A stretch of 64,000 bases of DNA. Origin: SKVR01 sp046291875. Lineage in GTDB: Bacteria; Bacteroidota; Bacteroidia; Bacteroidales; UBA7960. Shown one piece after another: positions 18,163 through 27,421 of the stretch. The translations under genes and the position numbers were made by a program. The notes beneath the pieces are model-generated. The model was given only the letters and a program-made list of their open reading frames with translations, was not told the origin of the DNA and made no database searches. Where the stretch lies: assembly GCA_046291875.1 (NCBI GenBank), contig JBKBSF010000013.1, positions 1-64,000 of the forward strand, given 5' to 3'. How positions within the stretch are numbered: the stretch's first letter is position 1; each line of letters begins with the position of its first letter.

Positions 18163-19320
18163 ATGATCTTCAATTCGCATGGAAAGCATATCCTTACCCT
18201 GAGCATATTTGTGCTCTTTTTACTTTCAGGTGTTTCGAACAGTTTCTCGCAAAGAGCTTTTTACAGCACCGACACCCTGCATATTTCAGGTGCGAACATT
18301 CAGGACAAAGGCCCCATTCTCAATGCCCTGTTTTGCCATTTGGTTCAGGGAGGAGAAGTACTGGCCCTTCCTCCCGGAGAAGTGCTGGAATATGGGTTGG
18401 CAGATGGAAGAGTGTATCATGCACGCACCATTGAAATCAACAACCAGGCTACCAATGTTTTCCTGGAGTTGATCTATAGCGGGCAAACCAGTTTGTACTA
18501 TTTCCGCAATGCTACCGAAAGTATCTTCTTTCTTCAATCGCCAGAGGGGGAGCTGACACCTGCAAAACGTACGGCAGCGGATGAAGGCCATAGCTACCGG
18601 CAGATCCTCAGCGAAATCAGTGCTTCATGCCCTCAACAACAGCAATATACTCCCCTGGTAAGGTTTAACAAAGGCGACATGGCTCTGTTTATGAAAAGGG
18701 TTGAACAATGCAGCTAGGCCCCATTCCCTTTTGTGAGAATCGGCATTACAGGTTTTGCTGCTTTTGAGAGATTATCCACCAGCAAGGAACAAGAAACCGC
18801 GTATCTAAACCTGCTGGATTTTCCATTGAAGTTTGTTCCCCAAATAGGTGTATTCATAAATGTACCCCTGATTCGAAGTTCTTTCAGCCTTCAAACTGAG
18901 CTTGTGTATTCGCGCAGCAATACATCAATATTGCAGGATATCCGCAACAATGCAGGATTTGTTACAGAGGTGGCAGAGTTTTCGTTGGAAAGATCCAGGA
19001 TTACCACCCCTATACTTATAAGATACACATTGCCCAGAGCATCGCTTCGCCCTTATATAAATCTCGGCCCTGTGTTTCAACTTAACCTTAGCAATTCCTA
19101 TAAACTCAACAGAACTCCCCAGCCAGGACAACCTATTCCCATACCCTTCGAATTTCCCGACCTGCAAACAGGTTTTGCCGGAGGACTGGGCATTGAATAC
19201 AGTATTTCGCAAAGAGCTGTTTTTACAGTAGAATGGAGATACAACCTTCTCATCAACCCAAGTAACTTCAATGATCTGCGCGAAACCCAGACTGGTATTG
19301 TAATCGGACGAAACTTCTAG
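18163..19320 (+). pseudogene. Outer-membrane beta-barrel protein gene split by an in-frame amber codon
   Basis: Two open stretches in the same frame (18163-18717 and 18718-19320) are separated only by one TAG at 18715-18717. The first half has a signal peptide (about 1-29, ending SFSQ) and the N-terminal domain found before many Bacteroidota porin-like barrels, including a SLYYFRN segment, a SCPQ Cys turn and a final EQCS. The second half is an eight-strand-like barrel ending in IVIGRNF. On its own it would start at a GTG without a signal peptide. Reading through gives one 385-codon gene of normal architecture. It is probably a nonsense pseudogene; suppression or a sequencing error is possible. 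Promoter and terminator look intact. Confidence 0.8.
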
Positions 19321-19395
19321 CCCCACAACCCATTAGCACAAAATTTCTTTAATAAACAAATCGAACACTTCGACTGTTTATTTACAAAAACCCTC

Positions 19396-19436
19396 AAAAA
19401 TGTCAAATTTTGGTATTCCAATGTTTGGCATTTTTT
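19396..19436 (+). terminator. Terminator after the interrupted barrel gene
   Basis: An outer stem of AAAAATGTCAAA with TTTGGCATTTTTT encloses an inner TTGG/CCAA stem and ends in a T run. An additional hairpin lies just upstream (arms 19351-19358 and 19375-19382). Confidence 0.65.
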
Positions 19437-19606
19437 AGTAAACAGCGCCCATAAACCTTAGTAACTTTTAGAGAATTTTTTCTTAATTTTACTTAGTCTA
19501 AATTAAAACAACCGAAACAAAAACACACCCATGCAGATGGCACAAATTGCAACCTGCAGCCATTGGTTTATTAACTATATTTCAAAAAAACAAACAACTC
19601 GTCGTT

Positions 19607-20092
19607 ATGGATAAATTCAAGATTATTGAGGACAGGATCATTGACTGGATGTCGATCAACGGTATTTATCTTTTGAGGATCAGCATGGGGATCATCTTTT
19701 TCTGGTTTGGTTTCCAGAAATTTTTTCCCAACATAAGTTCAGCAGAAGACATTGCCACACGTACCATTGATGTACTTTCGTTTGGCATTGTGCAGGCACC
19801 CTACTCTATGCCCATACTTGCCACGTGGGAAACCCTGATCGGGCTGGGATTTATAACCGGAAAATTCATGCGCGCCACCACCGTACTATTGTATGCACAA
19901 ATGGCCGGAACTATTTTCCCCCTCTTTATCTTTCCAGAGGAAACATTTCACATGGTGCCCCTTGTGCCCACACTGGAAGGACAATACATTCTGAAGAATG
20001 CCATCTTTATTACAGCGTCGATGGTTATTCTGGCCTGGGATCAGGGAAAGATCATCAGCAAAGCAAAAAGCAGAAAAGCATTCAGACCTTAA
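19607..20092 (+). CDS. DoxX-like / DUF417 family membrane protein
   Basis: This 161-residue integral membrane protein has four predicted spans. LLRISMGIIFFWFGFQKFFP at the start is the signature of the DoxX-like/DUF417 (YkgB) group. The internal WETLIGLGFITG block also fits. The function is not established; relatives have been tied to quinone redox or stress, which I cannot test here. The open frame extends to 19547, but the ATG at 19607 gives the family-like N-terminus. The stop codon shares the palindrome TTAA with the stop of the convergent gene. Confidence 0.7.
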   Translation: MDKFKIIEDRIIDWMSINGIYLLRISMGIIFFWFGFQKFFPNISSAEDIATRTIDVLSFGIVQAPYSMPILATWETLIGLGFITGKFMRATTVLLYAQMAGTIFPLFIFPEETFHMVPLVPTLEGQYILKNAIFITASMVILAWDQGKIISKAKSRKAFRP

Positions 20093-22554
20093 CGGGAAAA
20101 TGCCCCTTCAAACGCCCTTGCATAGTATCGAAACCACGGATCATTTTGTGTTAGCTCTCTGGCAAGGCTGCGCGGATTTGCTGCAGGCTGTTCTGTTCTC
20201 ATAAACAGAGCAGCCTGTTTTGCTGCATACTCCTGCAGAGGACGGGCTTCGCGGGCATCAATCCTTTCATTTTTAAGGACGTGCAGCATTTTAAGTGCCA
20301 GTGCATGGTGGTTTTCATCGGCAAAAAACCTTACAGCAGCCTTTACCAGCGAACTGTTGGAAGAGCCCGAAACAAAGTCGGCCAGGGGTATGTGACGCAA
20401 CCCACGAAGATGTAACTGTTCCTCCTGTGCATAGGTTTCTGCCCTGCGGTACTTTACAAGAAAAATATCAAACCCCGTTTGCGCCCCCCTGAAATAGGCT
20501 GCCTGGGCATCGTTGATCAACTGCTGGTAACCGGCAAGTTTCTCCACATGTGTCAACTCTTTTATAGCCGGACTGAAATCAAAATTACATCTGCCCATGC
20601 CCTCATTGAGGGTTATAAGTTCTCTGTAGCTAGCCTCTGCCTCCAGGTAGAAACCTCGTGCAATGCGCTCTTTGATCTCTTCCCACAGTCTATCCCCGCG
20701 CTGTATCTCCATTTCACATTCCCGGGTGCGGATCATATTTCCCAGGCTTACAATTCTGGCATTGATAAGGGTATCGCGCCGCAGGTCGTACCGAAGCGCA
20801 AATTCGGTGATCTCATTGAGTAAATCCCGGGCTTGTTCTGTTTCGCCTGCCCATGCTCTCAAATGCCCCTCCGAAAGCAACTGGCGCACTTGCTGTGCAG
20901 CCGCCTCGGCAGTAATTGCCGGACGTGTTACAGGGGGTTGGGTAACCACATATTCTACCACAATCTGGCGAGCCTGATCGCGCGCCCGAACAGCCTCCTC
21001 CTTATGTTCTGCCAAAGCTGCAGGGCATTGCAGTGCGGCATATTTCGAACAGAGATTCAAAGCTTGCTCCAGGGCAACCGCCATGGTGCTGTAGTCATGA
21101 AACATTCCCGCCTGCATAGCTTGCTGACGGTAAGAATCCACAACACTTTGAAACAGCATCCACACTTCCGATGCATCTGGAATAAAACTCTGGTATTGCT
21201 GCTGGTACTCAAGAGCACTCTCGCCATAGGTAATGGCAAAGGAGAGATTACCGTTGGCAAATGCCCTTCGGGCCACAGAAAGATAACTTCTGTACATACC
21301 GTAATGCACCCTTGTAAGACTCTCCAGAAGTTCCGCGGGGCAACTCCATTGCACAAGGTCATTGCAGAAATCCTGCAACCTCTCAAGTACGGTTCTTGAA
21401 TCCAGATAGCGGCCATCCTCCGCCAGATCTTCAGCACGGGCAATCTCAGCAAAAAACAGTTTTTGGGTAATGGCAACAGCTTCCTCTTTCCAGATGGCAG
21501 GTGCTCCCACGCGCCCCATAAAACCTCGAATCCGCAGCATTACCTCTTGAGTTCTGCCAAGGCCCATGTCCATTTGGGCTATTTGACTGTGTGCCGGAAT
21601 ATGCTGAGGGTTAAATACCAGCACCCGTTCGAAAATTACTCTTGATTCGGCCTGCAAACCCTGTCTCAGCAATTCTTTTCCCCTCTCAAACAGAATACTG
21701 TCGATGTGTGCAATCCTGATGTTGTACCACTCTCGCAATGCAGGCAACTGGTTTTGCAACAAAACCAGCTTTTGTGTGTTTCCTAAAGGATCTGACCCGG
21801 TTTTTTGTATCAACTGCAAAAAGGGGCTGTGAGAGAGGCGGCTGGCAATTACCTCTGCTTCACAAAGGCGAAACTCCTCCAGTATCAGATCCTCCACCCT
21901 GGTTTGATCCAGCTCAAAGATCAGTGCCTGGGCTTTTTCCAGTTGTTCTGGTGCCCGGTAGTATGCCGAGAGAGCTTCAAGCAAAAAATCAATCTCCCCC
22001 AGGTGGCTTTCTGCATAATGAAAATGGATCCGTTTTATGGAAAATCCGGCAAAAGCATCGGCTCTTTGCCCGTTTAAGTTCAGCAAAACAGCATCGTTGA
22101 GCATTTGGGGCCAGGTGAGAGCAACATTGCGAAACTCGAAATGCTGCACCCCATTGCCATTCTTTTGCCTGGCAACAATCTCTATATCAGCCAGACCAGG
22201 CAGCATCCAGGGCACCAGGGAAAAGTCACCATACTTTGTATCACCCTCCACATTCATAGATTGAAAAGAGAGTGCCAGTTTATCACCACCCTCATCAGGC
22301 CTGAGCAACACCTGCGAGGAAAGGCTATAGGTAGTATACACCCTTAGCTTTTGCCCCCCTTCCGACGCAAGTTGCAGCAGGGCATTCACAACCTGGCCAC
22401 TGCCATGCTGAACCCCCGGACGAAATCGAAACTCCTGCCGATGCTCAGAGATATTGCCAACTTCTGACGGCTGCCCCATTGCTGAAAGGAACAGGAATGA
22501 AAACACAATAAACATCCCCGTTGAAAATATTTTGCTTCGAAATAGAAAAGTCAT
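20089..22554 (-). CDS. Exported TPR-like helical protein, unknown function
   Basis: This 821-residue protein has a signal peptide (about 1-28, ending SAMGQ) and a short beta-rich domain (about 40-150). The remainder is a long alpha-helical solenoid with TPR-like pairs, for example at 285-330 and 440-470, and many Ala/Leu/Glu. No catalytic motif was recognised. It is probably a periplasmic or outer-membrane-associated scaffold. The promoter at 22580-22610 decides the start: transcription begins near 22573, so the ATG at 22575 would lie at or before the RNA 5' end, and the ATG at 22554 is preferred. It is tail-to-tail with the DoxX-like gene, and their stops overlap within TTAA. Confidence 0.65.
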   Translation of the reverse strand: MTFLFRSKIFSTGMFIVFSFLFLSAMGQPSEVGNISEHRQEFRFRPGVQHGSGQVVNALLQLASEGGQKLRVYTTYSLSSQVLLRPDEGGDKLALSFQSMNVEGDTKYGDFSLVPWMLPGLADIEIVARQKNGNGVQHFEFRNVALTWPQMLNDAVLLNLNGQRADAFAGFSIKRIHFHYAESHLGEIDFLLEALSAYYRAPEQLEKAQALIFELDQTRVEDLILEEFRLCEAEVIASRLSHSPFLQLIQKTGSDPLGNTQKLVLLQNQLPALREWYNIRIAHIDSILFERGKELLRQGLQAESRVIFERVLVFNPQHIPAHSQIAQMDMGLGRTQEVMLRIRGFMGRVGAPAIWKEEAVAITQKLFFAEIARAEDLAEDGRYLDSRTVLERLQDFCNDLVQWSCPAELLESLTRVHYGMYRSYLSVARRAFANGNLSFAITYGESALEYQQQYQSFIPDASEVWMLFQSVVDSYRQQAMQAGMFHDYSTMAVALEQALNLCSKYAALQCPAALAEHKEEAVRARDQARQIVVEYVVTQPPVTRPAITAEAAAQQVRQLLSEGHLRAWAGETEQARDLLNEITEFALRYDLRRDTLINARIVSLGNMIRTRECEMEIQRGDRLWEEIKERIARGFYLEAEASYRELITLNEGMGRCNFDFSPAIKELTHVEKLAGYQQLINDAQAAYFRGAQTGFDIFLVKYRRAETYAQEEQLHLRGLRHIPLADFVSGSSNSSLVKAAVRFFADENHHALALKMLHVLKNERIDAREARPLQEYAAKQAALFMRTEQPAANPRSLARELTQNDPWFRYYARAFEGAFSR

Positions 22555-22579
22555 GAAATAGAAATGTTTTAACAACCTG

Positions 22580-22610
22580 CAAATATAGGCAACTCAGCGT
22601 TGCGTACAAA
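22580..22610 (-). promoter_or_regulatory. Consensus Bacteroidota promoter of the TPR-like gene
   Basis: On the minus strand TTTG (22607-22610), a 19-base spacer and TATATTTG (22580-22587) match the TTTG-N19-TAnnTTTG consensus exactly. This is the cleanest promoter in the window. Confidence 0.8.
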
Positions 22611-22715
22611 GAAGTGAATCGATTATGAGGCTCGGTTTTTTCTGTCAGGCGGGCAGGCAAAAAGGAGTACAAAAACAGAAATTATTGTAACTTGCAATCC
22701 TATACTTTACGCACT

Positions 22716-23534
22716 ATGAAAGGAGTTTTACATTTTGTCTTAATATTTTTGTTTTGCAGCGCAAGCCTGCATTCTGCCAACGACAATTACCTTTTCGGGG
22801 GTCGTGCTGCAGGTATGGGCAATGCAGCCATCACCCTTTATGATTTCTGGGCCATAAGCCACAATCAGGCCGGTCTGGCCCGGATGGAACACATGGCAGC
22901 AGGGGTATATTTCGAAAACCGTTTCCTGGTGCAGGAGTTGAGTTTTGGTGCCGGAGCATTTGTATACCCTACTTCATCAGGAGTTTTGGGCGTTAACTTC
23001 ACCTATTTTGGGTTTGAGCTATACAACGAGAGCAAGATCGGACTGGCTTATGCCAGGGATTTTGGTGAGCGATTCTCGGCCGGTGTTCAGCTCAACTACC
23101 ACAACACTTACATTGCCGATGACTACGGCAACAAAGGCAATCTGACCTTTGAGCTGGGAGCCATCTTTCAGATTTTACCGCAGCTTTACATTGGAGCACA
23201 CCTCTTCAACCCCACACGAGCCAAAATTGCCGATTTCGCCAACGAACGCATCCCTACCATTTTCCGTACAGGGCTTTCTTACCATTTTTCTGAGCGGGTA
23301 GTAGTGGTAGCCGAAACAGAAAAAAGCGTGAACCACTCTCCTGTTTTTAAGGCAGGTATTGAATACCAGATTACCGATCCGTTTTACATCCGTGGAGGAA
23401 TTGGCACAAACCCCACCACCAACGCCTTTGGTTTTGGTTTGGATCTGGGCAACCTTACAATTGATGTTGCCACTTCATTTCATCATATCCTGGGTTACTC
23501 TCCCCAGATGAGTTTTATCTACCATTTTAAATAA
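22716..23534 (+). CDS. PorV/OMPP1-like outer-membrane barrel protein
   Basis: This 272-residue protein has a signal peptide (about 1-21) and starts its mature part with GGRAAGMGNAAITLYDFWAISHNQAGLA, the pattern of PorV/FadL-like outer-membrane barrels. The rest is alternating beta strands ending YHFK, with a terminal aromatic as in barrels. It could be a PorV-type shuttle or adaptor for an outer-membrane system, but a generic barrel is equally possible. The frame is open from 22692; the ATG at 22716 leads straight into the signal peptide. The stop is 11 bases before the helix-hairpin-helix/barrel gene, so the two are co-transcribed. Confidence 0.65.
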   Translation: MKGVLHFVLIFLFCSASLHSANDNYLFGGRAAGMGNAAITLYDFWAISHNQAGLARMEHMAAGVYFENRFLVQELSFGAGAFVYPTSSGVLGVNFTYFGFELYNESKIGLAYARDFGERFSAGVQLNYHNTYIADDYGNKGNLTFELGAIFQILPQLYIGAHLFNPTRAKIADFANERIPTIFRTGLSYHFSERVVVVAETEKSVNHSPVFKAGIEYQITDPFYIRGGIGTNPTTNAFGFGLDLGNLTIDVATSFHHILGYSPQMSFIYHFK

Positions 23535-23545
23535 AACCACAACTG

Positions 23546-25672
23546 ATGTTGAAGCATCCTAACCTTTTGGCCATCTCCATTCTTTGCGTACTGATCCTGC
23601 TTGGGCTCCCCTATGGTTCATGGGGTCAGGAACAGTCTCCACCGCCCCCACCTCCTCCACCCCAGGTAATAGAGGAGGAAGACTTTCATCAACGTATTGA
23701 AAGCATCATTGAAGAAAGTGATGAGGAGATTGATGCCACAGAACTTATAGAAGAACTTGAGCTTCTGCGCCAACGCCCCCTCAACCTCAATACCGCCACT
23801 GCCGACGATCTTCGGAGGATATTCTTCCTCAACGACATCCAGATCAACAATCTTATTGTGCATCGCACGCGCTTTGGCAACCTGATAAGTATGCTGGAGC
23901 TGCAAAGCATTGACGGTTTCGATCTGGTAACCATACAACGTATACAACCCTTTGTTACCGTTGAAGAGGCGGTAGCCAGACGCAGATTCAATCTAAGCGA
24001 CATTATGGAAAGGGGCAACAGCCAGTACTTCCTGCGATATCACCGGCTGTTTGAGGAGCAAAGAGGTTTCTCCCCCATATCGGAAGAAGAGTTGGAACGC
24101 AACCCCAATGCCCGCTACCTGGGAAGTCCCTACAGATTTTACACCCGCTACCGGTTCACTTACTACAACAATCTGAGCATAGGGGTTACGGCGGAGAAAG
24201 ATCCGGGAGAGGAATTTTTCAGGGGCAGTCAACCCCATGGTTTCGATTTTTATTCTGCCCACTTCTATTTGCGCGATGCAGGCAGAATCAAATCGCTGGC
24301 CATTGGAGATTACCAGGTGCAGTTTGGCCAGGGGCTTACCCTTTGGTCGGGGCTTGCCTTTGGCAAAAGCAGCGAAGCCGTCAACACCAAAAAGAATGGC
24401 TTAGGTTTGCGCCCCTATACTTCTGTAGATGAAAACAATTTCATGCGGGGAGCCGGTACAACCCTTAGAACCGGCAACCTTGAATTTACCGCCTTTTACT
24501 CAAGCAAACCGCGCGATGCCAACGTACTGGAGGTAGATACCATTACACAGGAAGCACTGGTTATCACCAGCCTGCAACAAACCGGACTGCACCGCACCCC
24601 CCGCGAGCTTGAAAACAAAAATGCCGTGCAGGAAACCTTTATGGGATCCAACATTACCTGGCGACGCCCCAACTATCATATCGGGCTAACCGGCTATTAC
24701 ATGGAACTGGGTGCCGAATTCAGAAGAAACCTCTCCTTCTACAACCGGTTCGACCTCAATGAGCGAACCAACTGGGCAGTTGGGGCCGATTACAATTATA
24801 TTTACAGAAATTTCAATTCTTTTGGAGAAGTGGCCACCAGCCAGTCAGGAGGTATTGCCATCCTCAACGGGGTAATGATGAGCCTCGACCCTCGCCTCTC
24901 TTTCAGCATTTTACACAGACATTTCAGCGTAGATTATCAGTCGTTGCTCAGCGTGGCTTTTTCAGAAAACACCCGGGTGAGCAACGAAAGCGGCATCTAC
25001 TTAGGGATGAATGCACGCCTTTCGCGCACCTTGTCGCTCAACGCCTATGCCGATCACTTCAGCTTTCCCTGGATGAAATTCCGCACCTATGCCCCCTCCG
25101 ATGGGTATGATTACCTTGTACAACTCAACTATCGCCCCGAACGCCGAATCGAGATGTATGCCCGCTACCGCATCAAAAACAAACCCCTCAACTCGCCCGA
25201 TGAAAGCCCCATACGCTACCTTGATGATGTAAAAAGACAAAATATCCGCCTTCATATCAGCTACCCGGTAAGCCCGTCGTTTACCTTCAAAAACCGTGTG
25301 GAACTGGTTGATTTTCGTCATGGCAACAAAAAACAGAAGGGATACCTCATTTATCAGGATATTGGTTACAGAAGCTTTGCCAGCCCATGGGCCATAACCG
25401 CCCGGTATGCCATATTCGACACCGATGGCTTTGATGCCCGTATTTACGCCTACGAAAACGATGTGTTGTATGCTTTCTCTTTTCCCTTCTATTCAGAAAA
25501 AGGACACAGAGCATATATTGTGGCCCGCTACCGCCTAAATCGCAACATAGACCTACAGGCACGCCTGGCTCAAACTTTCTACACCAACCGCAACGAAATT
25601 GGCAGCGGGCTGGACCTTATTGAGGGAAATACCCGCACGGAGATTAAGGCGCAAATGAGGGTGAGGTTCTGA
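23546..25672 (+). CDS. Helix-hairpin-helix plus beta-barrel outer-membrane protein
   Basis: This 708-residue protein has a signal peptide (about 1-27), a run of eight prolines, an acidic coiled region (about 45-68) and a tandem helix-hairpin-helix region (about 70-140: LNLNTATADDLRRI, then SMLELQSIDGF). The remaining 550 residues are alternating beta strands ending MRVRF, with a terminal Phe as in outer-membrane barrels. Helix-hairpin-helix units of this ComEA type bind DNA without sequence preference. A periplasmic DNA-binding domain on a barrel suggests DNA uptake or export, but this is inference, as no function is established for this Bacteroidota family. It is co-transcribed with the PorV-like gene. 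Confidence 0.75.
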   Translation: MLKHPNLLAISILCVLILLGLPYGSWGQEQSPPPPPPPPQVIEEEDFHQRIESIIEESDEEIDATELIEELELLRQRPLNLNTATADDLRRIFFLNDIQINNLIVHRTRFGNLISMLELQSIDGFDLVTIQRIQPFVTVEEAVARRRFNLSDIMERGNSQYFLRYHRLFEEQRGFSPISEEELERNPNARYLGSPYRFYTRYRFTYYNNLSIGVTAEKDPGEEFFRGSQPHGFDFYSAHFYLRDAGRIKSLAIGDYQVQFGQGLTLWSGLAFGKSSEAVNTKKNGLGLRPYTSVDENNFMRGAGTTLRTGNLEFTAFYSSKPRDANVLEVDTITQEALVITSLQQTGLHRTPRELENKNAVQETFMGSNITWRRPNYHIGLTGYYMELGAEFRRNLSFYNRFDLNERTNWAVGADYNYIYRNFNSFGEVATSQSGGIAILNGVMMSLDPRLSFSILHRHFSVDYQSLLSVAFSENTRVSNESGIYLGMNARLSRTLSLNAYADHFSFPWMKFRTYAPSDGYDYLVQLNYRPERRIEMYARYRIKNKPLNSPDESPIRYLDDVKRQNIRLHISYPVSPSFTFKNRVELVDFRHGNKKQKGYLIYQDIGYRSFASPWAITARYAIFDTDGFDARIYAYENDVLYAFSFPFYSEKGHRAYIVARYRLNRNIDLQARLAQTFYTNRNEIGSGLDLIEGNTRTEIKAQMRVRF

Positions 25673-25726
25673 AAACCACAACCCATGATTATTTTGGCCC
25701 GCAATCGATTTCTATTTGCTTTTTTT

Positions 25727-25734
25727 TAACTTTG
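25727..25734 (+). promoter_or_regulatory. -7 promoter element of the POT transporter gene
   Basis: TAACTTTG is an exact -7 element, 82 bases before the ATG. No well-spaced TTTG was found upstream. Confidence 0.4.
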
Positions 25735-25815
25735 CGGAGTTTGCAATGAAAAAACACTTACCCAACAAGTAAAACAAGTCAATTCAATCAACTTTCAACT
25801 TAAACCTTTTTAAAG

Positions 25816-27345
25816 ATGAAACAGGGACACCCTAAGGCGCTTTACTATTTATTCTTTGTAGAGCTGTGGGAGAGGTTTGCATACTATGGTATGCGCGCAC
25901 TTCTTGTACTATACATAGTAAACGAACTATATCACGAACTGGGCGAGGGCTTGGCTGATGCCCGGGGTTTTGCCATTTATGCCGCCTTCGGGGCACTGGT
26001 ATATGCCACACCGGTACTGGGAGGGATGATTGCTGACCGCTACCTGGGATATCGAAATGCGATTATCAACGGTAGTATTATGATGGCCATCGGGCTTTTC
26101 CTCATGTCCTTCGGAGCTCCTACCACTTTTTATGTGGGATTAGGCTTCCTGGTTACCGGTAATGGCCTCTTCAAACCCAATATCTCCTCCATGGTAGGAG
26201 GATTATACCCTGCAGGTGATCCCAGAAGAGATGCTGGTTTTACCATTTTTTACATGGGGATCAACCTGGGTGCTTTTATCTCGCCGCTGGCATGTGGATT
26301 TGTGGCCATGCACTTTGGCAGGATCTACGGATTTGGATTGGCTGGCATTGGAATGATCATTGGGCTTTTAATATTCCAGTTTGCCATTAGCCGTGGAGTG
26401 TTTGGCATCAATGGAGAAGCTCCTCGCACTCCTGAGAGCCAGGCAAAGACATTTGGAATTTCCAGACAGTTTTTATCAGTAATTCTTTCCTATGCCTCCG
26501 TACCTCTTCTCACTTTCCTGATTTACAAGAGTGAATTGGCCGGTTGGATGCTTTATACCGTGCTTGCATTGGTAGTATTTGTAGTTGGTAAATCATTCTT
26601 TGAGATCACCCGCACTGAAAGAGAAAAGATTATTGCCATTTTTATCCTGGCATTTTTCAGTACAGTTTTCTGGGCATTCTTTGAGCAGGCAGGTAGTACC
26701 ATTACCTTGTTTGCAGAGCGGAATGTAAACCTGATTTTCATGAATGCTGAGCAGACCAACAGCATCAACCCATTGTTTATCATAATGCTTGCCATCCCCA
26801 CATCCATGTTCTGGACGTGGCTGGCCAATTTGAAGTTAAACCCTTACACACCCTATAAATTTGCTTTGGGTATTGCCCAGCTGGGGCTTGGCTTTTTGGT
26901 TTTTGCCCTGGGTGCTCGTTTTGCATCCGAAACCGGCATGGTTCCTCTTAACTTCCTTATAATCGGATATTTCCTCATCACAACAGGAGAACTTTTCATC
27001 AGCCCCATTGGTCTTTCTATGGTAACGCGCCTCTCCCCGGCCAAAGTAGTTTCCTTTATGATGGGTGTATGGTTCTTATCCATGTCGTTTGCGCAGTATA
27101 TTGCAGGATTTATTGCACGTTTCACCACCCGCGATTTTACGGCCAATGGAGGTCTGCTGGAACGCATTGCCGAACGCGTTACGGGTCTCAGCCCAGAAGT
27201 TGTGGCAGAAAAGGGGGGTGCTTTCAGCACACTGCTTTCCTACACTAATGTGTTTTCTTCCATTGCAATCATTGCTTTTGCTACAGCATTGCTGGCAGCT
27301 ATAGCCGCTCCGCTGATCCGCAAACTAATGCACGGAGAACATTGA
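25816..27345 (+). CDS. POT-family proton-coupled peptide transporter
   Basis: This 509-residue inner-membrane protein has about 12-14 membrane spans. The N-terminal ELWERFAYYGMRALLVLYIV contains the ExxERFxYY motif of the POT/PTR family (DtpA-type), which couples proton influx to di- and tripeptide uptake. The GNGLFKPNISSMVG segment and the FYMGINLGAFISPLACG motif are also typical. The length matches the family. It is monocistronic, with a promoter element at 25727 and a bidirectional terminator at 27370. Confidence 0.93.
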   Translation: MKQGHPKALYYLFFVELWERFAYYGMRALLVLYIVNELYHELGEGLADARGFAIYAAFGALVYATPVLGGMIADRYLGYRNAIINGSIMMAIGLFLMSFGAPTTFYVGLGFLVTGNGLFKPNISSMVGGLYPAGDPRRDAGFTIFYMGINLGAFISPLACGFVAMHFGRIYGFGLAGIGMIIGLLIFQFAISRGVFGINGEAPRTPESQAKTFGISRQFLSVILSYASVPLLTFLIYKSELAGWMLYTVLALVVFVVGKSFFEITRTEREKIIAIFILAFFSTVFWAFFEQAGSTITLFAERNVNLIFMNAEQTNSINPLFIIMLAIPTSMFWTWLANLKLNPYTPYKFALGIAQLGLGFLVFALGARFASETGMVPLNFLIIGYFLITTGELFISPIGLSMVTRLSPAKVVSFMMGVWFLSMSFAQYIAGFIARFTTRDFTANGGLLERIAERVTGLSPEVVAEKGGAFSTLLSYTNVFSSIAIIAFATALLAAIAAPLIRKLMHGEH

Positions 27346-27369
27346 TGCAACTCAAAACTCAATTATACA

Positions 27370-27407
27370 AAAAAACCGCTGTGCACAACACACAGCGGTT
27401 TTTTTTA
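27370..27407. terminator. Bidirectional terminator between convergent genes
   Basis: Arms CCGCTGTG (27376-27383) and CACAGCGG (27391-27398) are flanked by A and T runs on both sides. It can end both the POT gene and the protease/propeller/barrel gene. Confidence 0.85.
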
Positions 27408-27421
27408 AGTCACCGGGGAGG

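Noticed and set aside
18733..19320. Separate GTG-initiated outer-membrane protein
   Set aside because: It is in the same frame as the upstream stretch, lacks a signal peptide, and joins it into a normal gene if one stop is ignored.
23640..23664. Cytosine-rich run in the helix-hairpin-helix/barrel gene
   Set aside because: It encodes a proline stretch after the signal peptide; a length-variable tract is possible but not shown.
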